Part shown: one piece after another, positions 43,581 to 55,294 of the stretch
Position numbering within the stretch: the stretch's first letter is position 1
Layout: every line of letters begins with the position of its first letter
DNA from: Dryas octopetala
Lineage: Eukaryota; Streptophyta; Magnoliopsida; Rosales; Rosaceae
DNA length: 64,000 nucleotides
Assembly (NCBI GenBank): GCA_963921425.1
Contig: OY992837.1
Location: 13,179,896 to 13,243,895 of the forward strand
Direction: 5' to 3'
Made by a program: the position numbers and the translations under genes
Notes under the pieces: generated by a model
The model's input: only the letters and a program-made list of their open reading frames with translations
The model's database searches: none
What the model was told of the DNA's origin: nothing

Positions 43581-44630
43581 TATGTACATTGTTTTTCTAC
43601 TTTACTAAAATCTCTTTCCTTATTAATCTTTGATTAAAAACAAAATAAAATAAAAATAAAAATAAAAAACCTTAAAGATTTTTTATTGATTAGTGATGAC
43701 TTAGGGCTTATGTAGGAAGCGTTTTTGTCCAGTAGCGTTTTTATTGGAAGCGTTTTTGTCCAATAGTGTTTTTATTGGAAGCGCTTTTGTTAGAAGCATA
43801 TAAATATTAAAAAAAAAAATATCATAGTGTTTGCAAATATACTTGGAAGCATTTTTTGAGGAAGCATCTATAAATCAAAGTGTTTTTCCATGAAGCGCTT
43901 AAAGTGTTTATATAACTCAAAAACGCTTTTAATTTATTTTGTCAAATGCAAACAAAAGCGTTTTTGATTACTTGAAAGCGCTCTCCTTTTAAAAGCATTG
44001 CCAAACTTGATTTGGTAGTTTTCTTATATATTTTAGGGAGACTTCCATTTAGGTTTTTTAATTTTATAATTTACTGAATAAAGCATTATGACTTTTAAAA
44101 TTATAACTAAAATCAAATAATATTGTAACCATTCCATGTTACATAATATTGGTCTATTATTTTCTATTTTTCCACACATACCGGGCGTTGAGCTGTGGCC
44201 ATTTTCGAGTGTTCGGCAGTACATTTTTACTTCTTCGGCAAACCCTGATTTGTCGGCTTTATATTAGGTTTTAACTATGACTGCCCAAAATCTCAGAGTT
44301 GAAACCTAACATGCAACCTCCACAAACCTCATTATAAACTCTAGGAAGATACGAGGTTAACATGTACCCTATACCCTCAAAAAATATAAAAAATAATAAT
44401 ATATTTTTTTGACAAGGGCCACAAGGCAATGGTCAAAAGACTTTATTTTAAAAAAATAAAAACATTATTTGAAAAAAAAAAGTCATAAAGTTTTTTTCTA
44501 AATAAGAAATGTTAGAAAGACTAAACTGTAATTTTTCTTAGGGAGATTTAGAGTCCAGTCCATTTTATAAGTCTTACTTAGACTAAGACCGGTAGTGATT
44601 TAGAGTTTTTACTGAAGTCCTTTTATTTTT

Positions 44631-44746
44631 CTTCTTTGACGGCTTTATGTTAGGTTTTAACTCCAAGATTTTGGACTCCGCCCAAAATCTTCTTTGACGG
44701 CTTTATGTTAGGTTTTAACTCCAAGATTTTGGACTCCGCCCAAAAT
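44631..44746. repeat. 58-bp perfect tandem duplication
   Basis: Two adjacent units starting CTTCTTTGACGGCTTTATG at 44631 and 44689. Block R has a single unit near 20253, so the change is younger than the segmental duplication. Confidence 0.85.
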
Positions 44747-45242
44747 CTCGGAGTTAAAACTTAACATGCAACATCTACAAAGCCCACTCCATATCCTAAA
44801 AAGGGAAATAGCCTTCAAATCAGAGAATGACTTTATTATGAATTAATAAGATTTTCTTATAAATTAAAATGACTTTATTATGAATTAAAAAAAAATTTCT
44901 TATAAATTATTATGAATTAAAAATATTTTCTTATAAATTTTAAAACACCTCCGGTATCTATCTAAAAACTGTTTTTCTAAAGAATCTAAGTCTAATTATC
45001 TCTTTTTCTTATATCCTATATACATTAGTTAGAATTAACACAAGGAAAAGAAACGCAACAAAAAATTCAAATCCCTCTGCGCCTAACTTATGCATAGTGT
45101 TTTGGACCTTTTTATCTCAATTACTGAACAACTAATAGTTGTATTGGGCCATCAACAATATATGAGACATTTTCCTTTTGGTTGATCACAATATATATAT
45201 ATATATATATATATGAAAGTATGAGACATCGAATAAAAGGAA

Positions 45243-46721
45243 ATGAAGTTTAGTTTTACAGTAGTGCTAGATATTTATACTCTTACTATTGTCATCAATT
45301 GGTTTTGTCATTTGAAACAAATGGGCTATAGCTTATCTGTCTTGGGAAAATTCTTCAAATTTGGCTTTGAACCAGATGTCACGACCTTCACCACTCTAAT
45401 CAAGGGCTTTCTTCTTGCGGGTAGAGTTGCTGAGGCAGCAGGACTGTACAGAAATATGGTGGAGGGCGGTTGTAAGCCCAATGTGGTTACATATAATACA
45501 TTAATTAACGCTTTTTGTAAAATGGGTAACAATGGCGCGGCTATTCAATTGCTTAGGAAGATGGAACAAGAAGGCTGTAAACCTAACGTAGTTGTCTATA
45601 GCACGATCATTGACAGTCTTTGTAAAGACACACTAGTTGCTGATGCATTGAACCTCTTCTCAGAAATGATTAGTAGGGGTATTGTCCCAGATGTTGTTAC
45701 ATACACCTCTTTGATTGATGGAGTTTGCAAATTAGGAGAGTGGGAAGAAGCTACGAGATTATTGAAGGAAATGGTGAGTAAAAAAATCTTTCCAGATGTA
45801 CACACCTTCAATGTCTTAGTAGATACACTTTGTAAGGAGGGGAAAGCTGTGGAAGCAAACAGTGTGGTTGAAATTATGATTCAAAGAGATATTGAACCTA
45901 ATACGGTTATTTACAGTTCGCTTATGGATGGTTACTGCTTGCGAGGAGAATTGAAGGAAGCAAAACGAGTTTTTGATCTAATGCATAGCAAGGGTGCCAT
46001 TTTTGATGCTCATAGTTATAACATATTGATAAACGGATATTGCAAGCATAAAAAGATCAAAGACGCCATGATGCTTTATGAGGAAATGTCTCGTAAGGGA
46101 CTGGTTCCAAATACCATTACTTATAACACTCTTATCGATGGTTTTTGCAAAGTGGGGAGATTACAAGATGCTCAAAACTTGCTCTCTAAGATGCAAGCTT
46201 GTGGCCAACTTCCAAATGTTCGAACTTATGCTGTTTTACTAGATGGCCTTTGTAAAAACCAACGACTTTCTATGGCAATAGAATTGTTTACAGAGATAGA
46301 AGGCAAGAAGTTGGATATGAATATTGTGATTTACAATATTCTAATTGAAGGTTTGTGCAAAGCTGGAAAATTTGAATCTGCGAGGGATCTCTTTTGCAGT
46401 TTATCATCAAAGGGATTTGAACCTGATGTGTGGACATATAATATAATGATTAGTGGATTTTGTAACAGGGGCCTAATAAATGAAGCAGAGAAGTTGCTTG
46501 CACAAATGAAAGGGAAAGGCTGTTCTCCGAATGGTTGCACGTATAACACAATTATCCGAGGGTTTTTGAACAATAATGAGACATTAAGGGTAGTGGGACT
46601 TATTCATGAAATGGTGGAGAGGGGTTTCTCTGCAGATACATCAACGACGGAATTGATAGTTGACTTATTGTCTAAGGATAATGTAGATCCTGCTTTGTTG
46701 CCATTGATAAAAAAAGCATAA
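45243..46721 (+). pseudogene. N-terminally deleted RFL PPR gene P6
   Basis: From 45270 the sequence is the P3 gene from codon 114 onward, with two replacement differences (Asn to Lys in motif 3, Cys to Trp in motif 2). A 587-bp stretch equivalent to 20816-21402 is gone and replaced by 11 bp (cagtagtgcta). By chance an ATG in the upstream noncoding DNA (45243) is in frame, giving a 492-aa ORF that starts MKFSFTVVL. The protein would keep motifs 2-14 with the P3 code from motif 2 on, but lacks motif 1 and the whole mitochondrial presequence. It also lacks any PPR promoter. Most likely a pseudogene; a mislocalised RNA-binding protein is possible. Confidence 0.85.
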
Positions 46722-49337
46722 TGAAGTTAATTTGCATCTTTTGAAATTGAAACGGATCCTTCTTACTATCATAATGAACGTTGAAACTGGTTCACCTTTG
46801 ACAACTATGGATGTCTTCAATATGACATCTATTATCCATCATGTATTCTATCATATATAATTTGTAGGTGGCTGTAAACGTTGGGTGGAGTAGTAGATGT
46901 TCCAGGTTTGTTGATTGTGCTGGTGCTGGTGCTGATGCAGTGACAGTTGTTGCGGGGGGAGGTTTTATGGTTAAAGTGTTTGACAGTGCTTGTGGGTATG
47001 GGCGGGATGCAAGATCAGTCTTGACCTGGGATGGTTTTTCTTTCTAGTGGAGCTATGATGTTCCCAAAAAGTTAATATATGATTTTTTTAATATCTCATT
47101 TTTTCGCATTTCGGCCTTGTCTTATAAATGTTATCTATTATCCTTTTTGTGTATGTATTTTATCATGTTGGTGCTTCTTGTCTTTAGAGGTGGCTGTGAA
47201 TGTTGGGTGGAGTGGTAGTTGTTCCAGGTTTGTTGATCATGGAGGACCTGGAGGTGCTGATGCTGGTACTGTGACAGTTTTCTGTAGGGGCAGAGATTTT
47301 ATGGTTGAAGTGGTTGACAGTGTTTGTGGGTTTGCGAGGCTTGACCTGGTATGATTCTTCTTTCTAGTGGAGCAAAGATTTCCTACAAAAGTTAATATAT
47401 AATTTTTGACTCTCTAATTTTTCTCACATTCTGGTTTTGTAGTAAATTGGCGCTATGTGAGAATTACAGAGTTGGTTAGAGCTTTCAGCGCTGAATATTC
47501 CAACTCAATTTTGAAATTTTGGTCTTGCAATGTGAGGGTGAGGGTGCAAGTTTGTAATGTAGTAAATGAAAGATGAAAAACTGATCTGCAGAGAAGAAAG
47601 GGGTCTGTTAAGACCAGTGACTGTTACTCTCTGTTGTTTTCCTCTGCTTGTAATTAAGGCAGGGGTTATGGTGATACAGGTAATTGCATTTGGGTAACTT
47701 CACGAAGAAACTCTTTGATGGTGTGCTTGAAAGATCAATTGGCCTTGTTTTTTTTTTTTTTTTTTTTTTTTTTTTGTGGTTGAAATATTCTTACATGGAC
47801 TCAATCATAAAATAAATGAACTGTCTTATATTCTATTGGTTGGAATTGCTACCTCCTTTTTTATTTTCTTTCAGGCACTCAATCATAAAATAAATGAACT
47901 GTCTTAAATAATTTATGGGAGTTGGAATCCCATTGAAGGGTTGGCATTCAAGCGTATTCCCAAAATTAATGTAGAACTCAGTTGTCATCATCTATGATTT
48001 CTGGTGCCTGCAAAATTAAAGAAAGATAGAACAGTATTGTATGCACCAACACATCCAATTGAGGCACGGTACGAATGAGTCACAGGCCATGTTGGTCCTA
48101 GGCCTTAGTTGTATGGGCCGGCATGAACATAACACGAAAGCACGAATGAGTCAAACTTACAATTTTTTTTGAAAAGAAAATTTAATAGTTGGTTGGTAAA
48201 ACACGTATAATAATAAAAGGCAGGTTGAAACTACATATTTTATAAACATATGGATCTTTTTTAAGTAAACGATTTTAAATAAATCAAACCACCTAAAGGT
48301 TACAATTATAAAAAGATCATCTTTTTACTTGAAAAATGATAAATGAACTTGTGTTATAACTGGGAGGTGTGTTTTTTACAATGCTAAACACTCGGCACCC
48401 CCTGTAGAGCACTTGGTGTGTTGTTTATTTTAAATTTTTTGCGTACTGGACAGATTGCATTTGTTCAATAATGTCTATCATGGTCATTGACTCTAGAAGT
48501 TTGAATTTTGTGTTTTATGTTAGTTTTATTAATTTTTGACATATTTATGTAAAAAAATATATATATCTATAAGTATTAATTTAATGCAATTCCAGATAGT
48601 CACTCTTTCACACTATTGAACCATGGCTATTTGAAAAAAAAAAAAAAAAAAAAACCCAAGCATACGACTCATTAAAGTGGATTGGCTTATCACCGTATTT
48701 TTGTAAATGGGTCATCTTATCATGAGCTTTTTCGGCCATTTGATTTGGACTTAAAATTAATAAAAAAAATAACACTAAAAGACTAAAATTAATAAAAATG
48801 AAAAAACTGGAAGAAGAATAAATACAAAAAAATATTTATATTTATTTTTTCCTTTAACAATTATAATATTTCTTCTTCTTTAATTTGTTTTTATTTTTTC
48901 TTCTTTTAGTTTTTTTTTTATTAATTTTCATATTTTAGTGTTATTTTTTTAATTTTTATAAATATTTTAATAGTGAAAAATAATATTTTAATATTTTTAA
49001 CAGAAAATGTTAATGGATTTAACGGAATAGCCTCATTTGACGTTTAAGTGAAGTAATAATCCTGACAGATGCACTTTTGAATAAAGAGTCCTAATCTAAC
49101 TGCGACACACAAGTTGAAGTCATTTCCCTCAAATTTTCCCTTTAGTAAACTATAACCCCCTATTTAGAGCTTAGTTATTTCAAAACCTCCATACCCTTAA
49201 TAAAACTGATTCAAAACCTCCTAGTAGTCACTTAAACTCTCTCAAAACCCCCTGGTCAACTAACACTCAACTAGATTTGACCTTTTTTTAAAAAAATAAA
49301 AATATTCCTATTATAACCCTAGCTAGTTATTCATAAT

Positions 49338-49373
<36 letters not shown>

Positions 49374-49479
49374 CATGCACCCTCTCTGTTCTCTCTGTTC
49401 TCTCTGCTCTCTCCTCCACGCACGACTATCGCCGGCGTGTGTGGCGACGGTTGCCAGCGAGACCACCACCATCAACTTC

Positions 49480-49523
<44 letters not shown>

Positions 49524-51587
49524 ATCACTCGCTTTTATCATTGTTCAAATATTTACTCGTCACTTTACTTTCTTATTTACTTTGCATTCTTCACAAACTC
49601 AAAATCAACCATTTTAATTTATGTTTTATAACTAGTGTTTATTGAAAAGTATAAGTAGTAGTAATAATTTTCTTTAAACAATTCTCTGTGGGTACGATCT
49701 CGCTCTTGCATTAGCTTTACTACAATTGATTAGTGCATTTGCGAGTAATTAATCGATAATCAATACAACAGCTTTAGGATAGTCTGCCCCAAGCATCTCT
49801 GAATGCTTAAAATTCTGGCGTCATCCTCTCTGCAAAAAGCTCTTCAGTCAGGCCACTACCATCTTTGAATGCCTCCATACTTGTCAGTGCCTTTTCTCTT
49901 TCTCTCTCTGTTTTTTCTCTCTCCATGTTCCTCAAATTTATGTCTTTTGGATCTGATTGTTAATGTAATTTTACGTTTTCATGATCTGAGCATTTTTTAA
50001 TTTGCATTTTGGTTGTCTTCGTTTTGTATTTGTATATATGTGCCTTTTGGTTTGTATTATGGTGTTGTTATTGATGTTCACTTTATGAACCTAATCTTTA
50101 CAAGAGAAAAAAAAAAACAAAGAAAAGGAATAGATCGAATAGTTCTAGCTGATCTCTAAATAATCATATAAGCTACATGATGAACATTTTCTTCACTATA
50201 TCAATCTAGCTAAATGGTAAGGAAAAAGAAACATGTGATGGTGGTTTTACAAATTTTGATGCAGTTATTTGGATCAGCAAATTAATTAATTAATGTTTGC
50301 AATTTGTGAGAGTTGTTTTAGGCTTTAGCTATATAAGATATTCTATTAATAATAAGATGATTAACTTATTATTAATAAACCATATGACCATATTAACAAA
50401 TATTGTAGAACGGATAAGAAAACATACTGTGAGAATCAGATTCCTTGTTGTTTTGTTGTTGGTCTTTGATTATATGCTTTAGAGAAAGTGTCAGTTCATA
50501 TTCAGTTTCAGTTCGTATTCAATTTCAGTTTGAATAGGTATGTTGCTTTGATTATAGTGATATGTTTTGTTGTTGTTCTCTGATTATATGCTTTAAAAAA
50601 AATTTCAATTCATATTCAGTTTCAGTTCATATTCAGTTTCGGTTCGTATTCAGTTTTAGTTTGAACATGTATGTTGCTTTGACTATAGTGTTCTGTTTCA
50701 TGCCCTTTCGATTGAAATTGTTTTATTGTTCACTTTCAATTACAATTTAAAGATTTGAAGATTTGAGGATTGAAATACTGAAGATTTTTGTTGAGTTTTA
50801 GTTGTAATTAAAAAAATGCCCAATGCTTTGTAACTATCTAATTATTTTATTCAGTGTATAGGTGAAATAGAATTTTATTTTAGGTGTAATAGAATTTTTA
50901 AGCAGTGTGACAGTGTAATTAAACTGTAATTAAACTATTTTTAAGTAGCAAATATGAACGATGGTTGTTGCGTACTTGACGACGCATGTGAGAATGAAGG
51001 ATGATATGGACTTTGGCTATTAATTCAGTTTCAAGAATTTAGTTAAACTGAATTTAGTTTTAGTGAGTTAATTTATCACTTAATTCAGTTTCAGTAAATG
51101 AATTCATAACTAAATTCTCTAATTTAGTGTAATTGAATTTTTGAAATTCATTTTCAGTGTAATTTAATTCATGAAATTCAGTTTCAGTGTTCGATTTTAG
51201 TTTTAGCGAAATATTGAGTTTTAGCAAAAAAATAGTTTCAGAAAAAATCAATTTCAGCAAAATTTAGTTACAATGATGTCAACGTGCATCAAAAGAGTAA
51301 TTTAGGATTATAAGTTATAAGGGGTTTCGAAAGAGTTTCTAGATGGGTGAAGGTTTAGGCAAATTTTTTGGGAGGTTATGGGATTTAAAATTACGGACTA
51401 TTAATAGTTTATTTTAATTAATAAGATAACATTAATTATTCTCTAATAATTAATGATTTAGCATTTGGTCAACAAGCCTAATCTTTGACTTTACAATCTT
51501 CCTCGTCTGACTCAATTAAAGTAATCAAAAGTGCATTGTAGCAAGGTTTAGGATATGGTGAATTAAAAGAACTCTACTCAAGGTCGA
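46722..51587. other. P6 3' flank and block S'
   Basis: Collinear with 22855-27704 and very similar: type C flank units, poly(T) (longer here, about 47749-47775), LTR-like segment with CT tracts (49340-49372 and 49482-49519, both longer), CAGTTTCAGTT repeats. No gene seen on either strand. Confidence 0.6.
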
Positions 51588-51857
51588 ACCTCTTGTTCCT
51601 ATATAAGTTGGTTTTGTCTCTTTATATGAGTTTTCTGTAGGGATGGCAAAAAAAATCGTAGGTTTGGGCACTCGTGGTTACCTGAATCGAATGGGGCAGA
51701 TATAGAGACAATCTGGGTACGTATGGGTATGGATTTGAGAATTTTAAAAAATAACCCGATCAGATATAGGCAGGGATGGTATTGCAACCCCCATCTCCAA
51801 ACCAGCCCCGAATTAAAAAAAAAAAAAATTTTTATTTAATTTTTATAATATTATTAA

Positions 51858-52630
51858 GAATTAATTACTCTAAGGTACCTTTTACTTATTGTTTTTACTC
51901 TCTAGTGTACCAATTAGTTTTTTTTAATAACAAGGTAAGTTGCAGCTAGCTGGCTTATCTTGAAATCTGGTCAATTGCCATTTTATTTCCTTTTTGTCTT
52001 TCTCTTTCTTCTCTCTTCACGTTCATCTTCTCTCTTTATGCATTTATGCCATTTTAAGTCAAACTGCAGTTTTTTGCATTTTTCTGCAGTTTCTAGAACT
52101 GCAGTTTCTGAAACTGCAAGTGAACTGAAACTGTATAAAAAACTGTAGTTTATGCAGTTTACAGTGAACTGAAACTGCAGTTTCTGGAATTACAAGTGAA
52201 CTTTCTGCAGTTTCTGAAACTGCAAGTGAACTGAAACTGCATAAAAAACTGCAGTTTATGCAGTTTACAGTGAACTGAAACTGCAGTTTCTGGAATTACA
52301 AGTGAACTTTCTGCAGTTTCTGAAACTGCAAGTGAACTGAAACTGCAGTTTCTGGAACTGTAAGTGAACTAAAACTGCAGAAACTGCAATTTATTAGAGT
52401 TGAAACTGCAGTTTATTGGAGTTGCTGACTTGCAGTTTCAGTTTATTAGTGTTTTGGCATGTTGCAGCTGGTGAGGACACGGCAGGTATTTTTAATTTTT
52501 GTTATTCAGTGGATGTGGTGTCCGCAAAGGAATAATAGAATTGTGATAGTTGGCCCGCAAAGAAAGAAAGGGGCTTTGGGTGGTTTTGGTTAATAAATTT
52601 AGGTGCTAATACCTGTATGTTAATGGACCC
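51858..52630. mobile_element. CTGCAG-repeat insertion, second copy
   Basis: Same position and TATTATTAA flanks as 27975-28740. The iterated CTGCAGTTTCTGAAACTGCA units differ in length and order from the first copy, so the array has changed since duplication. Confidence 0.7.
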
Positions 52631-53188
52631 TATTATTAATATAAAAAATTTATAATATATTCATTTTGTATAATATTTTATATAAAAATGCTCTAGAGTT
52701 ATCCAGTTAGTAAGATGATATAGTGCTAACCACTATTTTGGGCTCACTACGCAATGTAATTTCATAATCCAAACCGTTCATATTTTAAGTCTCTAATTAA
52801 AGATCAACCTTGCAAAAAATTAACCAAATCGGAAATTATTTAGTCATTTAATTATCATTACAATCATTTCATATTTTATCGAAAAACTTGTATTTGTCTA
52901 TTTACATGAGCACAATTAGTTTACTAATAGTTGACTAAACAATTTCCTATTTTGTTGATTTTTTGCAAGAATGATATTTAAATGTGAACCTAAAAAATAA
53001 ACGGTTCAGATCATGTGATTACATTGTGTAGTAGACTCAATAATAGTTAGCGTCGTATTATCTTACTAACTGGTTAGTTCTAGAGCGCTCATCATATTTT
53101 ATATTACCAATATAAAAATATGTATAACTAGCTTTGCATTATATTTTCCTTTTGGTCAAGTATGATTTTTTTTTTTTTTAGCTATATT

Positions 53189-54796
53189 CAAGGAGTAAAA
53201 TTTTGGTTTCGAGGAAATTTTCGATGGAAATTTCGATGGAAATTTTCGTGGAAATTTCGATTAAAATTTCGATTTCGACATAATTAAACAAAAACGACGG
53301 AAATTGCTATCAAAATACATAAATTTTGAATGAAACTTAACCATATGTTTATTTAACATATTATCTACTACATTGATAAAAAATATTGAAAAAACTAAAT
53401 TATATAGTAGGTTTCATGTGATATAAGGTGAATATAATGCGCGCTGGAAGCAAATATTATTAAATAAAATTAGTATAATAAATAAATAAAATTAGTATAT
53501 TCTTTATACTTTATAATCTATAGACTAAATCCTAATACTAAACCCTATATATTCTATCTACCTTAATACTCTTTATACTCTATAATTTTTCACTAAACTC
53601 TATATACTCTATAATTTATATTTCATATTGTTTAAGATATTAGTATTTAGGTCCTTTAAGGTATTTTAAATTATTTTTTATATAAAAATATATTAGGGTT
53701 TAAAAACAACTAAACGAAACATTAAAACGGCCAAACGAAACCCCAAATCTTTTTTTTTTCAATTGCCCAAAGGCCCCAAACCCCAATCAACCTTAAACTT
53801 TTTTTTTTTTCTTTTCTTTTCTCTTCTTTTTTTTTTTTTTCTTTCTTTCCTTCATTTTTCCTTTTTCCCCCGTGACCTCTCAAGTCTTCTCTCATTAATC
53901 ATTAATAGTCTACTCCATTAATAAAAGGAAAGAATCAAAGAAATGATTAGTCTTTTTTCATTAGTATTACACTATTAGTCTATTACTAATAGTCTACTCC
54001 ATTAATAAAAGGAAAGAATCAAAGAGATGATTAGTCTTTTTTCATTAGTATTACACTATTACTAGTCTACTGCATAAATAAAAGGAAAGAGTCAAAGAGA
54101 TGATTTGGGCCACTGTTCAATGAACGTGATATTGTGATATTGCCTTTCTTGGAAAGCCAAGCTGTCAAATGTCAAACCTCCAACAAGGCTCCAAGTTCCA
54201 ACCCAACGCGAGGACTCTCCAAGTCTCCATCACTCCAAGGAAGTTCAGAAGGAGCGGAAAACTTCTCTTCAACTTCAAGTATATTCCAATTCCAGTAACT
54301 TATTTGAACTCAATCATTTCTCAGTTCTGCACTTTGCTTAGACAGTTAGATTTCTCACCTTCTCTTTCTCTCTCCCAATCCCTCACTCCCTCTTCCCTCC
54401 GCCTAATCTCTTCTCTCTCCTCCCTCTCCCTCCCCGATCTCCCTCTCCGATCTCTTCTCTCCCTCCGGCGACGGGCGGCTCTGGTCTCTGCCTCCCCTCT
54501 CTCCCTCCGGTCTCTCGCGAAGACTGAAATCGCGGGGAGGCTGGGAACTGTTCTGAACTTCTGACTTCTGGAAATGGAAAACGAAATTTCGCCAAAATTT
54601 CGGCGAAATTTCGCCAAAATTTCGGCGAAATTTCGTCAATGTATCGCGAAAAGACAACAGACTTGCACATTAGTAGGCTTCGAAATTTCCCCCAAAATTT
54701 CGGCGAAATTTCGGCGAAATAAACGAAATTTTACCGAAAAAGTATGGAATTGAAATAAAATTTCCCCCTACTCAAAAAACGAAATTTTCCTCCTTG
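53189..54796. mobile_element. Non-autonomous hAT with AAATTTCG subterminal repeats
   Basis: Ends CAAGGAGTAAAATTT and AAATTTTCCTCCTTG are imperfect inverted repeats. GCTATATT is duplicated at 53181-53188 and 54797-54804 and is single in the P4 copy near 29296, proving insertion with an 8-bp duplication. Both ends carry clustered GAAATTTCG / CGAAATTTC words (about 53205-53275; 54580-54730), like the transposase-binding repeats of hAT ends. The centre is AT-rich, then T-rich, with a 75-bp direct repeat around 53930-54100. A GC-richer, pyrimidine-rich stretch at 54330-54560 gives overlapping ORFs without recognisable domains. Confidence 0.85.
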
Positions 54797-54958
54797 GCTA
54801 TATTATCTGCATTTAAAGTAAATTTATTTGTTAAAAAATTTAAAAAAATAATAATAATTAATGGAGTGAATTACAGGATGAGGATCCCATTCCCCACGGA
54901 TATGGGTACGGGGAATCTCCGAATTGAATAATCCGGGGATTGCCCAATGGCATTCCTA

Positions 54959-55294
54959 GTCTTCTGTAAATCTGCATTTGCAGTTTACTGAACCAGAACC
55001 GGACCAATGGGCACAGGCTTTTTTGGAAAATTGTAATTTCTTTCTGGATAAAGCCTTAAGCTGAAAGGATTTTGGACGTCCGTTACATTTGCAAGCCCAC
55101 CCAGCAGCCTCCCAACCCAGCCACTAGCGGGTGGGCTGGAAATTGGGCTTGAAGGCTCACCCACTAGTCCACCTGCAAGCCCACCCAGTAATCCAAACCG
55201 AGATCCATTAGTTCATGCACTCCTCAACCGGTTGCTTAACTTGCTTCTTCCAACACACATTCCAAAACCACTTGAGCTGACCGTGTGCTCCGAG
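54959..55294 (+). promoter_or_regulatory. P7 promoter and leader, type II
   Basis: Nearly identical to the P4 leader, including TGGGCT with GGCTCA in place of GGCCCA. Confidence 0.45.

Larger units (their letters stand above)
42908..45258. other. Block R', rest
   Basis: Collinear with 18531-20815: the TIR element (43019-43580), AAGCGTTTTTG words (about 43715-44000) and the TTAGGTTTTAACT direct repeats. A 58-bp tandem duplication at 44631-44746 is new in this copy. Collinearity stops after TTTAGTTTTA at 45258. Confidence 0.6.
51638..54958. mobile_element. hAT-like element upstream of P7, carrying two insertions
   Basis: TAGGGATGG at 51638 and CATTCCTA ending at 54958; flanks GTTTTCTG and GTCTTCTG, as in the P4 copy. 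Inside are the CTGCAG-repeat insertion (51858-52630), the nested MITE (about 52680-53105), and a complete second hAT-type element (53189-54796). The outer element is therefore 3.3 kb instead of 0.84-0.98 kb. Confidence 0.8.
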
